NCBI GenBank assembly: GCA_903837345.1
Contig: CAILUG010000050.1
Span: 16,451-80,450, forward strand
Direction: 5' to 3'
Origin: an uncultured Gammaproteobacteria bacterium
GTDB taxonomy: Bacteria; Pseudomonadota; Gammaproteobacteria; Pseudomonadales; Pseudohongiellaceae
DNA: 64,000 nt
The notes beneath the pieces were generated by a model. That model did not search any database. It was not told the DNA's origin and was given only the letters and a program-made list of their open reading frames with translations. Made by a program: the position numbers and the translations under genes. This document shows, one piece after another, positions 28,823 to 38,908 of the stretch; position 1 is the first letter of the stretch, and each line of letters starts with the position of its first letter.

Positions 28823-30496
28823 TTGTCAGCCTTGAACCCCAATCCGGCACGTGAATGCATGGAATTCGACGTTATTATTGCCGGTGCCGGCCCCGCCGGC
28901 CTGGCTACTGCCTGCCATCTGGCACGGCTGGCAGCACAACAGCAGCTCACATTGAGCATTTGTGTGCTCGAAAAAGGCGCTGAAACCGGCGCCCATATCA
29001 TGTCCGGTGCACTGCTGGATCCGTGTGCACTCAACGAATTGTTCCCCGACTGGCAACAACGCGGCGCGCCGGTGACTACCGCTGTGAGCCACGAGGATGT
29101 GCTGTATCTGACGTCCGGCCACAACAGCATCCGCATCCCGGACTTGCTGGTGCCCTCTGATACACACAACAAGGGCAACTACGTCATCAGCCTGGCCGAC
29201 CTCTGCCGCTGGCTTGGTAAAGAGGCCGAAGCTTTGGGAGTCGAAATCCTGGCTGGCTTCAGCGCTGCGCACTTGTTGTTTGATGACGAGGGCAAGGTCG
29301 CTGGCGTACTGACCGGTGACCAGGGCGTAGACAAAACCGGCCAGGCCGGCAGCAATTTCACGCCTGGCTATGAATTGCGCGCCCGCTACACTGTATTGGC
29401 AGAAGGCTGCCGCGGCCATCTTGGCAAGGAAGTGATCAAGCGGTATCAACTCGACAAGAACCGCACTCCCCAACATTACGCATTGGGCATCAAGGAAGTG
29501 TGGCAGATACCCCCCTCCTCACATAAGAGTGGCCATGTCTTGCATACATTGGGCTGGCCCTTGAGCGAAAGCGACACTACCGGTGGCGGCTTTCTCTATC
29601 ACGGTGCCGACAACCAGGTGAGCATTGGCCTCATCACCGATCTTAATTATGAAAATCCGTGGCTGAGTCCGTTTGAAGAATTCCAGCGCATGAAACAGCA
29701 TCCCGTGTTCGCCGGCATTCTGAAAGACGGCAAACGCCTGGCCTATGGCGCGCGGGCGCTCACCAAAGGCGGTTTGCAATCCTTGCCTGAACTCGCGTTC
29801 CCCGGCGGTGTACTGGTGGGTGATGATGCGGGTTTTCTCAACTTCCTTAAAATCAAAGGCACCCACACAGCGATGAAATCCGGCATGCTGGCAGCGGCAG
29901 CGATTGCCGAGGCATTGCAACAGCCGACTCCACCGGCTGTGCTTGCCGGTTACCAACAGGCCTTCACCCAATCCTGGCTGCATCAGGAACTTTACCGATC
30001 CCGCAACGCTGCGCCAGCCATTCATAAATTCGGCACTTTCTTCGGATCTGCGTTCAGCTGGTTTGATCAAACATTCTTTGGTGGCAAGTTGCCGTTCACC
30101 CTGCGTGACACCACGCCTGACCACGCCACGCTGAAACAAGCCGATCACTGTGAACGCATACAGTATCCGAAACCCGACAATGTGCTGAGTTTCGACCGCC
30201 TCAGCTCAGTATATTTCTCCAACACCTTCCATGAAGAAAACCAGCCCTGCCATCTGCAATTGCTGGATGCCGCCACACCGATTGAATTCAATCTGCCACA
30301 ATACGACGAACCGGCGCAGCGCTACTGCCCGGCCGGCGTTTATGAAATTGTGCGGGAAGACCATATGCCGCCACGATTGCAGATAAATGCCCAGAACTGT
30401 GTGCACTGCAAAACCTGCGACATCAAGGACCCCACGCAGAACATCCGCTGGGTACCGCCTGAGGGCGGTGGCGGCCCCAACTACACCAACATGTAA
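28823..30496 (+). CDS. Electron transfer flavoprotein-ubiquinone oxidoreductase
   Basis: ETF-QO passes electrons from reduced ETF to the membrane quinone pool. It has 557 residues from a TTG start at 28823; an ATG at 28859 would remove 12 residues, but the family usually has a few residues before MEFDVIIAGAGPAG. FAD-binding GAGPAG is near residue 20. The C-terminal ferredoxin-like motif CVHCKTCDIKDPTQNI supplies the [4Fe-4S] cluster and is followed by WVPPEGGGGPNY, a family hallmark. It is monotopic, without transmembrane helices. Confidence 0.95.
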   Translation: MSALNPNPARECMEFDVIIAGAGPAGLATACHLARLAAQQQLTLSICVLEKGAETGAHIMSGALLDPCALNELFPDWQQRGAPVTTAVSHEDVLYLTSGHNSIRIPDLLVPSDTHNKGNYVISLADLCRWLGKEAEALGVEILAGFSAAHLLFDDEGKVAGVLTGDQGVDKTGQAGSNFTPGYELRARYTVLAEGCRGHLGKEVIKRYQLDKNRTPQHYALGIKEVWQIPPSSHKSGHVLHTLGWPLSESDTTGGGFLYHGADNQVSIGLITDLNYENPWLSPFEEFQRMKQHPVFAGILKDGKRLAYGARALTKGGLQSLPELAFPGGVLVGDDAGFLNFLKIKGTHTAMKSGMLAAAAIAEALQQPTPPAVLAGYQQAFTQSWLHQELYRSRNAAPAIHKFGTFFGSAFSWFDQTFFGGKLPFTLRDTTPDHATLKQADHCERIQYPKPDNVLSFDRLSSVYFSNTFHEENQPCHLQLLDAATPIEFNLPQYDEPAQRYCPAGVYEIVREDHMPPRLQINAQNCVHCKTCDIKDPTQNIRWVPPEGGGGPNYTNM

Positions 30497-30507
30497 GGAT
30501 CTTGCGC

Positions 30508-33228
30508 ATGCCGCTGCAGCTGGACCGGATGGAAGAACTGGACGCGGCACTCACCAACGGCGCCGTGCTGCTGGTTCCGAACTTCCGCAGCAGTGATCAG
30601 CTGGTTGACCAGCTTTGCCGTTACCGCCGTGGCGACAACAGCAAGGTGCTGGTACGCCCGGCCATCCATGCCATCGACCTCTGGCTCGCTGATCTTTGGG
30701 AACAACTTACCCTGTTGCATGATGCAGAATCCCTGGCATGGCGGGTGTTGCAACCGGCCGAGGAACAGTTGTTATGGCAGGAACTGGTTTACAAGGCTTC
30801 ACCTGAACTGCTGCTGCTCAATCGTGACGGCACTGCCACTCTCGCCGCCAGCGCCTGGCGCTTCCTGCAGCAGTGGCAAATTTCCCTGGCCGAGCTGCGC
30901 AGCCACCTGAGCCTCACCCATGACTCCACCTGGAAAGATGATCGTGAATATGCCTGGTCCTGGTTGCAGACGTTTGACCGTTACTGTCAACGCCAGCACT
31001 TGCTGAGTTTCAGCGGCATGTTGCAACTGCTGCTGCAGTTCATCGAAAACGGCACATTGACCGGACTGAAGCTGTTGCCTCCCGCGCTGTTGTTGTCAGG
31101 ATTTGATGCACCACCACCCTTGTACAAATCGCTCTTTGCTGCACTCCACGACCAGGGTGTGGCAATTGATAACTGGATCTTCACCGCTTGTGAACCAGAA
31201 CGCAGGTTGCAGTCCTTCAATATCCCTGCGGACGAATGTCGTGCCGCCGCCGAGTGGGCCAACAATGTTTTGCAGCAGGACGGTAGCGCCAGCATCGGCA
31301 TCATTACTGCTGACAGCACCATTCTGCGCGGAGAATTGCAACGCTGCTTCGAGCAGACCTTCATCGCGCGCCGCGAAGTAATGAGCACAACCTTGCCGGC
31401 ATCCTTGAGTGAAGAAGCCTGGATCCATACAGCATTGAGCAGTCTCGCACTGTTGCAGGACCGGCTTGATACCTTGCAGTGCTGTGCGCTGCTGCGTTCG
31501 CCGTGGCTGCTGGCGGCTGACAGCGAACAGGATGCACGCGCCGAACTGGAACTGCGCCTGCGCAAGTCACAAACACTGCAGATCCAGAGCGTGGAATTGC
31601 GGCAGTTGTGCCTGCAACAGGACAAGAGCTGGCACTGCCCTGCGCTCGGCGCGGGTTTGTTGCAACTGCAACAACAATTCCTGCGCCAGCCGCGCCAGCA
31701 GCCACTGCGGGACTGGCTGCAATTCTTCGAAGCCTGGTGGGAGATCCTGCTGCCGCGCAGTGTGCTATTGCAGTCCGGCAACCGCCCGCTGGTCAAGGCA
31801 TGGGAAAGCCTGCTCAGACAGGCACAGCTCAGCAGCAGCCTGTTTGGCACGCCGGATTTCACCGAGGCTTGTGCACTGCTGACCCGCCTGTGTCGTGCCA
31901 GCTCGCTCACCACCGGCAAGACCCAAACGCCGGTGCAGTTGCTGACACCCGTCATGGCGGCCGGCCTGCATTTCACGCATTTATGGTGCATGCAGATGAC
32001 GGAAACGCTATGGCCCGGCGAGCAGCATCCGCATCCCTATCTGCCGCTGGCACTGCAAGTGCAGCATGGTTTGCCTGGAGCTGATCGCAACCAGCAGTTG
32101 GTGCAAAGCAGTGAGCTCTTGCTGAGCCTGATCCAGCGCACTACCCAGCAACTGGTTTTCAGCCATGCCGGCAGTGCTGATGATTTGCCGCAACGGCGGA
32201 CTGCGCTGTTACCTGCTGATCTGCAACCACAACCGGTTGACCGTCAGACTCTGGCAGGAGGCCTGCATCCGGCATTGGCCAACCCGGAGATGGCAACCCT
32301 GGAAACATTGCAGGAATCCACGGTGGTGCCCTTGCCGGCAACCACGGTCTTTGAGGGCGGCTCCGGCATCCTGACCAGCCAATCCGCCTGCCCCTTCAAA
32401 AGTTTTGCGCAGTACCGGCTGCAGGCACGTGAACTGCCGAAGCCGGTCTATGGCATCACTTCGAATGCACTTGGTGACTGTGTGCATGAAGCGCTGCAGG
32501 CATTCTGGACCAGCATGAAAAGCCAGGCTGCATTGATAGCGACCGACCAGGCGGGTCTGGAAAGTGCGATCAGGCAGGCATTGGCGCCGGCACTTCGCAA
32601 TCTGGCGCGACTGTATCCGGACCTGCTGACCCCCCGCCTGAAGGAACTGGAAGAGAAAAGATTGTGCGCACTCTTGCTGCGCTGGCTGGAGCTGGAACGC
32701 CAACGAGGCCCCTTCACTGTCATCGCTACCGAACAGGAGCTGCTGTGGTCACTGCCCCGCCTGCAATTGCGGCTGCGACTTGATCGTATTGACCGGCTGG
32801 CCAACGGCAGCACAGCCATTGTCGATTACAAAACCGGCAAGACAGCTAGCATGCGCTGGCAGGACGAACGCCCCGCGGCACCCCAGTTGCTGTTGTATGA
32901 ACTAGCGGCCGATGCCAGCGGCAAATTTGCTGACACTGACGCCCTGCTCTATGCCCACATCAATGTCGAAGACCTCGACTATGCCGGCCTTGCTGCCGAT
33001 GACAGCATTTTCCCAGGCCTGGCCTTCAACAACGACAAATCCGTGAATGCACCCGACTGGCCAAGCCTGAAACGACACTGGCAGCAAATCATCAGAGTGC
33101 TCGCCGATGAATTCCTGCAGGGTTATGCTGCCGTACAACCCACACGCCGGAACAGCTGCGATTATTGTCATCTCGGTAGTTTGTGCCGCATTGACGAATT
33201 GCGCACCGAAGCCGAGGGCGAAGCATGA
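30508..33228 (+). CDS. AddB-like PD-(D/E)XK nuclease, probable DNA repair protein
   Basis: A 906-residue protein of the AddB-like family often annotated as probable DNA repair protein. The N-terminus (VLLVPNFRSS) has no Walker A, unlike Bacillus AddB. The C-terminal PD-(D/E)XK nuclease contains IVDYKTGK at about residue 770. Four cysteines suit an AddB-type [4Fe-4S] cluster: one in TSQSACPFK (about 627) and three in SCDYCHLGSLCR (about 883-892). ATG at 30508 has AAGG 9 bases upstream, better than the TTG two codons earlier. It overlaps the helicase gene by 4 bases. Confidence 0.85.
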   Translation: MPLQLDRMEELDAALTNGAVLLVPNFRSSDQLVDQLCRYRRGDNSKVLVRPAIHAIDLWLADLWEQLTLLHDAESLAWRVLQPAEEQLLWQELVYKASPELLLLNRDGTATLAASAWRFLQQWQISLAELRSHLSLTHDSTWKDDREYAWSWLQTFDRYCQRQHLLSFSGMLQLLLQFIENGTLTGLKLLPPALLLSGFDAPPPLYKSLFAALHDQGVAIDNWIFTACEPERRLQSFNIPADECRAAAEWANNVLQQDGSASIGIITADSTILRGELQRCFEQTFIARREVMSTTLPASLSEEAWIHTALSSLALLQDRLDTLQCCALLRSPWLLAADSEQDARAELELRLRKSQTLQIQSVELRQLCLQQDKSWHCPALGAGLLQLQQQFLRQPRQQPLRDWLQFFEAWWEILLPRSVLLQSGNRPLVKAWESLLRQAQLSSSLFGTPDFTEACALLTRLCRASSLTTGKTQTPVQLLTPVMAAGLHFTHLWCMQMTETLWPGEQHPHPYLPLALQVQHGLPGADRNQQLVQSSELLLSLIQRTTQQLVFSHAGSADDLPQRRTALLPADLQPQPVDRQTLAGGLHPALANPEMATLETLQESTVVPLPATTVFEGGSGILTSQSACPFKSFAQYRLQARELPKPVYGITSNALGDCVHEALQAFWTSMKSQAALIATDQAGLESAIRQALAPALRNLARLYPDLLTPRLKELEEKRLCALLLRWLELERQRGPFTVIATEQELLWSLPRLQLRLRLDRIDRLANGSTAIVDYKTGKTASMRWQDERPAAPQLLLYELAADASGKFADTDALLYAHINVEDLDYAGLAADDSIFPGLAFNNDKSVNAPDWPSLKRHWQQIIRVLADEFLQGYAAVQPTRRNSCDYCHLGSLCRIDELRTEAEGEA

Positions 33229-36200
33229 GCTACCGTCCTGCCGACATCACTGCGCGTGAACGCGCCCTCGATATCACTGCATCCTTCTGCGTGCAGGCTC
33301 CGGCCGGCTCCGGCAAAACCGAATTGCTGACACAACGTTTGCTCAAGCTGCTGGCGCATGTGCAACAGCCCGAAGAAATCCTGGCTTTCACCTTCACCCG
33401 CAAAGCGGCCGCCGAAATGCGCGACCGTTTGCTGCACAGCCTGCAGGAGGCGCAGGAATTCCGCAGCCGGCCGGCTGCCGATTGGGAGCAACTTGAACCC
33501 CACAAACTGCACACATTGCAACTGGCCACCAGGGTGCTGGAGCAGGATGCACGGCAAAACTGGCACTTGCTGCTCAATTCGCAACGCCTGCGCCTGACCA
33601 CCATCGATGGCTTCACAGCGTGGCTAAGTGCGCAATTGCCACTGAGCGCCAAACTGGGCGCTCGCGCAGTCATTACCACCGACATGGAACCGGTTTTTGC
33701 CGAAGCCATCCATAACACCCTGGCAATGCTGGAAACACCGGGCGCAGTGGGTGTGGCACTGCAGCATTTGCTGCCCCACCTGCAGAACAACCTGCAGACT
33801 GCAGAAAAACTGTTGCAGAAACTGCTGCAACAACGCGACCAATGGTTGCCACTGGTGAAAACACTGGAACAGGAACCGGCTGGCGCACGCGCAGTCATGG
33901 AAGCAACGCTGCACGACATGGTGGAACAGCAACTGCACGACACGGCAATCCTGCTGGCTCCCCATGGCAAGGACCTGATGACCTTGATCGCCTTTGCCGC
34001 CGGCAATCTGCAGGATCAACCTGATCACGAACTGCATCAACTCAACTCAGGGGCAGATCTGCCACCCGTCTATGCGGAGGCTGTCGAAGGCTGGCGCATG
34101 TTGAGCCGCTTCCTGCTGCTCGGCAGTCTCGAAGGATTCCGCAGTCCCAAAGGCCTGCAGGCCAGACACGGATTTCCCGGCCAGAAAGAGGCCAACGGCA
34201 AGGAACAGCAGGACACTTTCAGGAACATGAAGGTCGCCTTCGGCGAACTGTGTGCTGCCCTCGACCATGCCGGCTGTCTGCCGGCACTACAGATGGTGGC
34301 CCGCTTGCCTGATCCGCATTATCCGGCTCCCCAGTGGGAAGTACTCAATGCACTCTGCACCTTGCTGCCGGTGCTGGCCGCACAGCTGGATGTGGCCATG
34401 CAAAGCAACGGCGTGGTCGACCACACTGAAACCAGTCTGGCTGCATTGCGTGCGCTCGGCAGCGAAGAGGAGCCCACTGATCTGGCACTGCGCCTCGACT
34501 ATCGCATCCGCCACATTCTGGTCGACGAGTTCCAGGATACTTCTTCCATGCAGTTCCATCTGCTGGAAAAACTGACACTGGGCTGGCAGGCTGGCGATGG
34601 CCGCACGCTGTTCATCGTGGGCGACGGCATGCAGAGCTGCTATGCGTTCCGCAATGCCAAGGTCAGCCTGTTTCTGAAAGCGCGCAACCAAGGCATCGGC
34701 TCGGTGCAACTGGTGCCGGTCGATCTGGAAGTCAATTTCCGCAGTGACAGCAGCGTGGTGCTGTGGGTCAACACCGTGTTCAGCGAGTCATTTCCCCGCG
34801 TCGATGACCTGGCCCGTGGCGGAGTGCGCTACAGCCGCAGTGCAGCACGCTCGCAGGCACAATTGACTCCGGGTGTGCACGTGCATCTGTGGAAACAGGC
34901 CGAAGATTCAGCTGCCGACCCTGCCACCCGTCGCCGCATCGAAGCCCTGAAAATCGCTGAATTATGCGAGCAATTACAGCAGCAGGATCCGTCACAGACA
35001 GTTGCAGTGCTGGTACGCAGTCGCAGTCATCTGCGCGAACTGGTGCCGGCTTTGCGGGCGCTGGGACAGAAGTGGAATGCCAGCAAGATCGACCGACTGC
35101 TGTCCTACCCCGACATCCGTGATCTCTTCACGTTGCTGCGCGCGCTGCTCTCGATAGCCGACTGCACTGCCTGGCTGGCACTGTTGCGTACGCCGTTTTT
35201 CGGATTGGCTTTGGCCGACTTGCAGATACTGGCGAGCAACACCAGGTCAGGACCACAGAGCCTGTGGTCCACCTTGCAACTGCATGAAGAAATTGCCGGG
35301 CTCAGCGATGATGCACACAAGCGGCTGCAACGCTGCGTGCCGCTCTTGCAGCAAGCCCGTCAACGCCGCCAGCAGCAACCCTTGCGCCAGGTGCTCGAAT
35401 CACTCTGGATTGCACTTGGTGGAGCTGCCTGCCTCGGCAATCCCGGGCTGCTGACCAATGTCGCCACTTTCCTGGCACTGGTAGAACAACACACCCTGCA
35501 CGGTGACATTGCCGATATCCATGCATTGGAAGCAGCAGTGGATACCACCTATGGCAGTGCGGTGGACAGCAGTGTGAAGCTTGAACTGATGACCATCCAC
35601 AACGCCAAAGGACTGGAGTTCGATGTGGTTCTGCTGCCCGGACTTGACCGTGCGCCGAAAGCCAACAGCAAGGAACTGATGATGTGGCATGAGCACCTCG
35701 ACCGTGCCAACCACAGTCGCCCGCTGCTGGGACTGTTGCCGGAAAAAGGCCAGCCGGATGACGCACTCTACGACTATTTGCGGTTCGAACACCAACAACG
35801 TGATGCACTGGAATCAACCCGATTGCTTTACATTGCCGTAACGCGTGCAGCACGTGCCGCCTGGCTGTTCGGCTCTGTCAAACAAGGCAAGACCGGCCTC
35901 GAGGCGTCTGCTTCATCGTTGCTGCAGCGGATACTGCCGGCACTCTCGGCCCAACCGGAAGTGCTGCAAGTCACAGTTAAAGAGCTGCCGGCTGTCGCTG
36001 CTGCCGGCGCAGCACCGGTATTTGTGCAGCAGCAAATCCAGAACTTGCGACGATTGCCTGCCCACTGGCAGAGCCCGCTCACCGACTCGCTGTGGCCGCC
36101 TGTTGCCACTGCAGTGGAGGATGATCCTTTGCATCAGCAGTTGCTGGCACGCTGTATTGGTGAGCTGGTCCATGCGGGATTGAAGCAGTGCGTCGAACGC

Positions 36201-36662
36201 GGCAGTGAATGGCTGCAGCGAATCACCACCCCGCCGCTCTGGAGTCGCACATTGGCGCCATTGTGCGCAAACAAGGCAGAGCTCGATTCATCATTGCTGA
36301 CTGTGCGCACCCAGTTGCAAAAATGCATGGAGAGTCCCGCGCAGCACTGGCTGTTCCGTGACCGGCAACAACAGGATGCCTGTGAACTGGCACTGGTGGA
36401 TTACAGCCGGGGCAGCCGGCGTGATTACGTGATTGACCGCACCTTCGTGGATGCCGGCGGTGTGCGCTGGATCATCGATTACAAGACCGCAACCCCGGCA
36501 CAAGGCCAGTCGCGTGAAGAATTTCTGAACGACCAGGCCAGCCGCTACCAGAGCCAGCTGGCAACCTATCGCAGCCTGTTGGCAATGGTCGATCCCGGCA
36601 CCGCTGACCGCTGCCGAACCGCCTTGTACTTCACCGCCCTCGATCTGCTGCATGAGCTGTAA
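33225..36662 (+). CDS. AddA-like UvrD-family helicase with C-terminal nuclease
   Basis: A 1145-residue superfamily 1 helicase-nuclease. Walker A is APAGSGKT (about 27-34), motif II is LVDEFQDTSSMQ (about 432), motif V is TIHNAKGLEFDVVLLPG (about 788) and motif VI is LLYIAVTRAARAAWLF (about 867). The C-terminal PD-(D/E)XK nuclease has IIDYKT at about 1082 and a YQSQLATY end motif. With the overlapping upstream gene it forms an AddAB-like double-strand-break resection complex, a functional counterpart of RecBCD. Confidence 0.88.
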   Translation: MSYRPADITARERALDITASFCVQAPAGSGKTELLTQRLLKLLAHVQQPEEILAFTFTRKAAAEMRDRLLHSLQEAQEFRSRPAADWEQLEPHKLHTLQLATRVLEQDARQNWHLLLNSQRLRLTTIDGFTAWLSAQLPLSAKLGARAVITTDMEPVFAEAIHNTLAMLETPGAVGVALQHLLPHLQNNLQTAEKLLQKLLQQRDQWLPLVKTLEQEPAGARAVMEATLHDMVEQQLHDTAILLAPHGKDLMTLIAFAAGNLQDQPDHELHQLNSGADLPPVYAEAVEGWRMLSRFLLLGSLEGFRSPKGLQARHGFPGQKEANGKEQQDTFRNMKVAFGELCAALDHAGCLPALQMVARLPDPHYPAPQWEVLNALCTLLPVLAAQLDVAMQSNGVVDHTETSLAALRALGSEEEPTDLALRLDYRIRHILVDEFQDTSSMQFHLLEKLTLGWQAGDGRTLFIVGDGMQSCYAFRNAKVSLFLKARNQGIGSVQLVPVDLEVNFRSDSSVVLWVNTVFSESFPRVDDLARGGVRYSRSAARSQAQLTPGVHVHLWKQAEDSAADPATRRRIEALKIAELCEQLQQQDPSQTVAVLVRSRSHLRELVPALRALGQKWNASKIDRLLSYPDIRDLFTLLRALLSIADCTAWLALLRTPFFGLALADLQILASNTRSGPQSLWSTLQLHEEIAGLSDDAHKRLQRCVPLLQQARQRRQQQPLRQVLESLWIALGGAACLGNPGLLTNVATFLALVEQHTLHGDIADIHALEAAVDTTYGSAVDSSVKLELMTIHNAKGLEFDVVLLPGLDRAPKANSKELMMWHEHLDRANHSRPLLGLLPEKGQPDDALYDYLRFEHQQRDALESTRLLYIAVTRAARAAWLFGSVKQGKTGLEASASSLLQRILPALSAQPEVLQVTVKELPAVAAAGAAPVFVQQQIQNLRRLPAHWQSPLTDSLWPPVATAVEDDPLHQQLLARCIGELVHAGLKQCVERGSEWLQRITTPPLWSRTLAPLCANKAELDSSLLTVRTQLQKCMESPAQHWLFRDRQQQDACELALVDYSRGSRRDYVIDRTFVDAGGVRWIIDYKTATPAQGQSREEFLNDQASRYQSQLATYRSLLAMVDPGTADRCRTALYFTALDLLHEL

Positions 36663-36756
36663 CCTGCAGGAAAATGACAAAAACCCGGGAAGTTTACCGC
36701 TGATCACAGCGCTGCGTGGACTTTCCGCTGTGGCCTGACTAAGCTACGGGCCGGCT

Positions 36757-36776
36757 GCAGGAAACCTGTTTTTTTT
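36757..36776 (+). terminator. Rho-independent terminator after the AddAB-like pair
   Basis: CAGG-AAA-CCTG, with an outer G-T pair, is followed at once by eight T residues. The stem is short but the T-run is strong. It lies 95 bases after the helicase stop. Confidence 0.6.
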
Positions 36777-36823
36777 CGGCAGTTCCGCAAGCTTCTTTCA
36801 CTCGTTACACACGGTACCTCATC

Positions 36824-37714
36824 ATGTCTACAGCACTTTCCAGACGCAAACTGATGACTGCAGCCGCAGCTTCAGCCTTGTTCGGGCCCTTGGTAAAAGC
36901 TGCCGAGAAAGTGGCAGCTGCACCCATCCACCAGGGGAGACTGAAACAAAGTGTGATGGCCACCGTGTGGGGCCAGAACAGTCCGTTCAACTTCGTGCAG
37001 CGCTGCGAAATACTGTCAATGCTGGGGTTTTCCGGCGTGGATCTGCCGCAGCCTGATCAGGTGCCTATCCTGGCCGATCATGGCCTGGTGCCGGCCCTGA
37101 TGGTCGGCTCCGGCACCTCGTTCAATGACGGACTCATCCGCAAGGAGCTGCACGACAAGATCGAGGAAGCTACCAGGGCCTCCATCGACATGTGTGTAAA
37201 AGCCGGCTGCCCTACCCTCATTCTGATGCCCGGCAACCGCCGCGGCATGTCGGAAGAAGAAGGCGCTGCCAATGCCACCGAGATCCTGCACCGTATTGCG
37301 CCCTATGCCGAAGAGAAAGGCATCAACGTGTGCATGGAAATCACCAATGCGAAAGTTGTTGCCGACAACCGCACGGACCAGATGTTTCATGACATCAACT
37401 GGGGCTTCAAGGTATGTCGTGCCACCGGCTCCTCACGCATCAAGGTGCTGTACGACATCTACCATGTGCAGATCACGAATGGTGATGTGGTGCGCACCCT
37501 GCGCGACAATCTCGACCTGTGTTGCCACATCCATGTAGCCGGCGTGCCGACTCGCGCCGAAATCGACGACACGCAGGAACTCAATTTCCGTTACATTGCC
37601 CGGCAGATCGCCGATATGGGCTACCAGGGGTTTATCGCGCACGAGTGGCGCCCCAGCCCCGGCCGCAATCCGCTGATCAGCCTCGCCAACTGCTTTGACA
37701 TTCTGGCAGTCTGA
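36824..37714 (+). CDS. Secreted hydroxypyruvate isomerase-like TIM-barrel protein
   Basis: A 296-residue AP-endonuclease-2/xylose-isomerase-type barrel closest in pattern to hydroxypyruvate isomerases. Metal ligands are suggested by CMEITN, VLYDIYHVQI, HIHVAGVPTR and the late HEWRPSPGRNP. The N-terminus has a twin-arginine-like signal, SRRKLMTAAAASALFG, followed by an Ala-rich stretch, so it is probably exported by Tat, unlike cytoplasmic Hyi. It stands alone between a terminator and the DAHP synthase gene, 32 bases before it. Substrate not known. Confidence 0.75.
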   Translation: MSTALSRRKLMTAAAASALFGPLVKAAEKVAAAPIHQGRLKQSVMATVWGQNSPFNFVQRCEILSMLGFSGVDLPQPDQVPILADHGLVPALMVGSGTSFNDGLIRKELHDKIEEATRASIDMCVKAGCPTLILMPGNRRGMSEEEGAANATEILHRIAPYAEEKGINVCMEITNAKVVADNRTDQMFHDINWGFKVCRATGSSRIKVLYDIYHVQITNGDVVRTLRDNLDLCCHIHVAGVPTRAEIDDTQELNFRYIARQIADMGYQGFIAHEWRPSPGRNPLISLANCFDILAV

Positions 37715-37746
37715 GCAGGCAAGTATCAGTAGTACGAGGAAGTGTG

Positions 37747-38817
37747 ATGATTGACCCGAGCAGCACAGAAAACGTAAACGTTGCCAGTTACCAGCCGCTG
37801 ATGACGCCGGAAGCGCTGAAAGAGCGCCTGCCGCTGTATGGCGCCACGCTTGAGCATGTGCGAAACAACCGCCAGATCATCCGCAACATACTTGACCGCA
37901 AGGATCCGCGCCTGTTTATCGTGGTGGGGCCCTGCTCGATCCACGATGTCGAAGCTGCGCTCGACTATGCCGCGCGCCTGACCGGACTGGCGGAAGCAGT
38001 GAAAGACACCATGGTGCTGGTGATGCGTGTGTATTTCGAGAAACCGCGCACCTCGGTGGGCTGGAAGGGATTGATCAACGATCCGGAAATGAATGACAGC
38101 TTCAAGATCGAGAAAGGCCTGCACACGGGTCGTCGGCTGCTGCTGAAACTGAGTGCGATGGGACTGCCGACTTCCACTGAAGCGCTGGACCCGATTTCGC
38201 CGCAGTACCTGCACGACATCATCACCTGGTCGGCAATTGGCGCCCGCACCACTGAATCGCAAACACATCGGGAAATGTCGAGCGGATTGAGCTCGCCGGT
38301 CGGTTTCAAGAACGGCACCGATGGCGGTCTGGAAGTGGCGATCAATGCGTTGAAGGCCGTCAGCAGCCCGCACCGCTTTCTCGGCATTGATCCCAAGGGT
38401 CAAGTGGCAATCGTCACCACCACCGGCAATGCCTACGCCCATATCGTGCTGCGCGGCGGTAATGGCATCACCAACTTTGATGCAGCGAGCGTCGCCGCCT
38501 GTGAAGCCGCCTGCCGCAAAGCCGGCGTCACCACCAACGTCATGATCGATTGCAGCCATGCCAATTCCAGCAAAAAACCGGAGTTGCAACCCGATGTGTT
38601 CGCCAACGTGGTGGACCAGATCGTGGCCGGCAACAAGTCGATTATCGGCGTGATGCTGGAGAGCAACATCAATCACGGCCGCCAGGATATTCCGGCTGAT
38701 CTGACCCGGCTGAAATACGGCGTGTCAGTAACTGACGGGTGTATTGACTGGGAAACTACTGCGGCCACGCTGCTCGCGGCGCATGAGAAGCTGAAAGGCG
38801 TGCTGCCCAACCGGTAA
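37747..38817 (+). CDS. aroF: 3-deoxy-7-phosphoheptulonate synthase, class I (AroF-like)
   Basis: DAHP synthase condenses phosphoenolpyruvate and erythrose 4-phosphate, the first step of the shikimate pathway. It has 356 residues from the ATG at 37747, preceded by GAGGA. Conserved blocks are IVVGPCSIHD, YFEKPRTSVGWKGLI, GARTTESQTHRE, PVGFKNGTDG and DCSHANSSK. The STEALDPISPQY segment and GVSVTDGCIDWE resemble the tyrosine-sensitive AroF isozyme more than AroG or AroH; that subgroup choice is from memory and moderately sure. A strong hairpin follows the gene. Confidence 0.93.
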   Translation: MIDPSSTENVNVASYQPLMTPEALKERLPLYGATLEHVRNNRQIIRNILDRKDPRLFIVVGPCSIHDVEAALDYAARLTGLAEAVKDTMVLVMRVYFEKPRTSVGWKGLINDPEMNDSFKIEKGLHTGRRLLLKLSAMGLPTSTEALDPISPQYLHDIITWSAIGARTTESQTHREMSSGLSSPVGFKNGTDGGLEVAINALKAVSSPHRFLGIDPKGQVAIVTTTGNAYAHIVLRGGNGITNFDAASVAACEAACRKAGVTTNVMIDCSHANSSKKPELQPDVFANVVDQIVAGNKSIIGVMLESNINHGRQDIPADLTRLKYGVSVTDGCIDWETTAATLLAAHEKLKGVLPNR

Positions 38818-38829
38818 TCAAGCAAACCG

Positions 38830-38863
38830 GTCACTGCCTGATCCGGATGGACCAGACAGTGAC
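38830..38863. terminator. Hairpin between convergent aroF and TonB-receptor genes
   Basis: GTCACTG pairs perfectly with CAGTGAC, and the stem continues with two mismatches to a GGAT loop. It lies in the 91-base convergent spacer and can fold from either strand. No U-run follows, so its strength as a terminator is uncertain. Confidence 0.45.
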
Positions 38864-38908
38864 AATCGGCATCAAACAACTGACTTCCCTGTTGTGCTTG
38901 CTGTCTCC

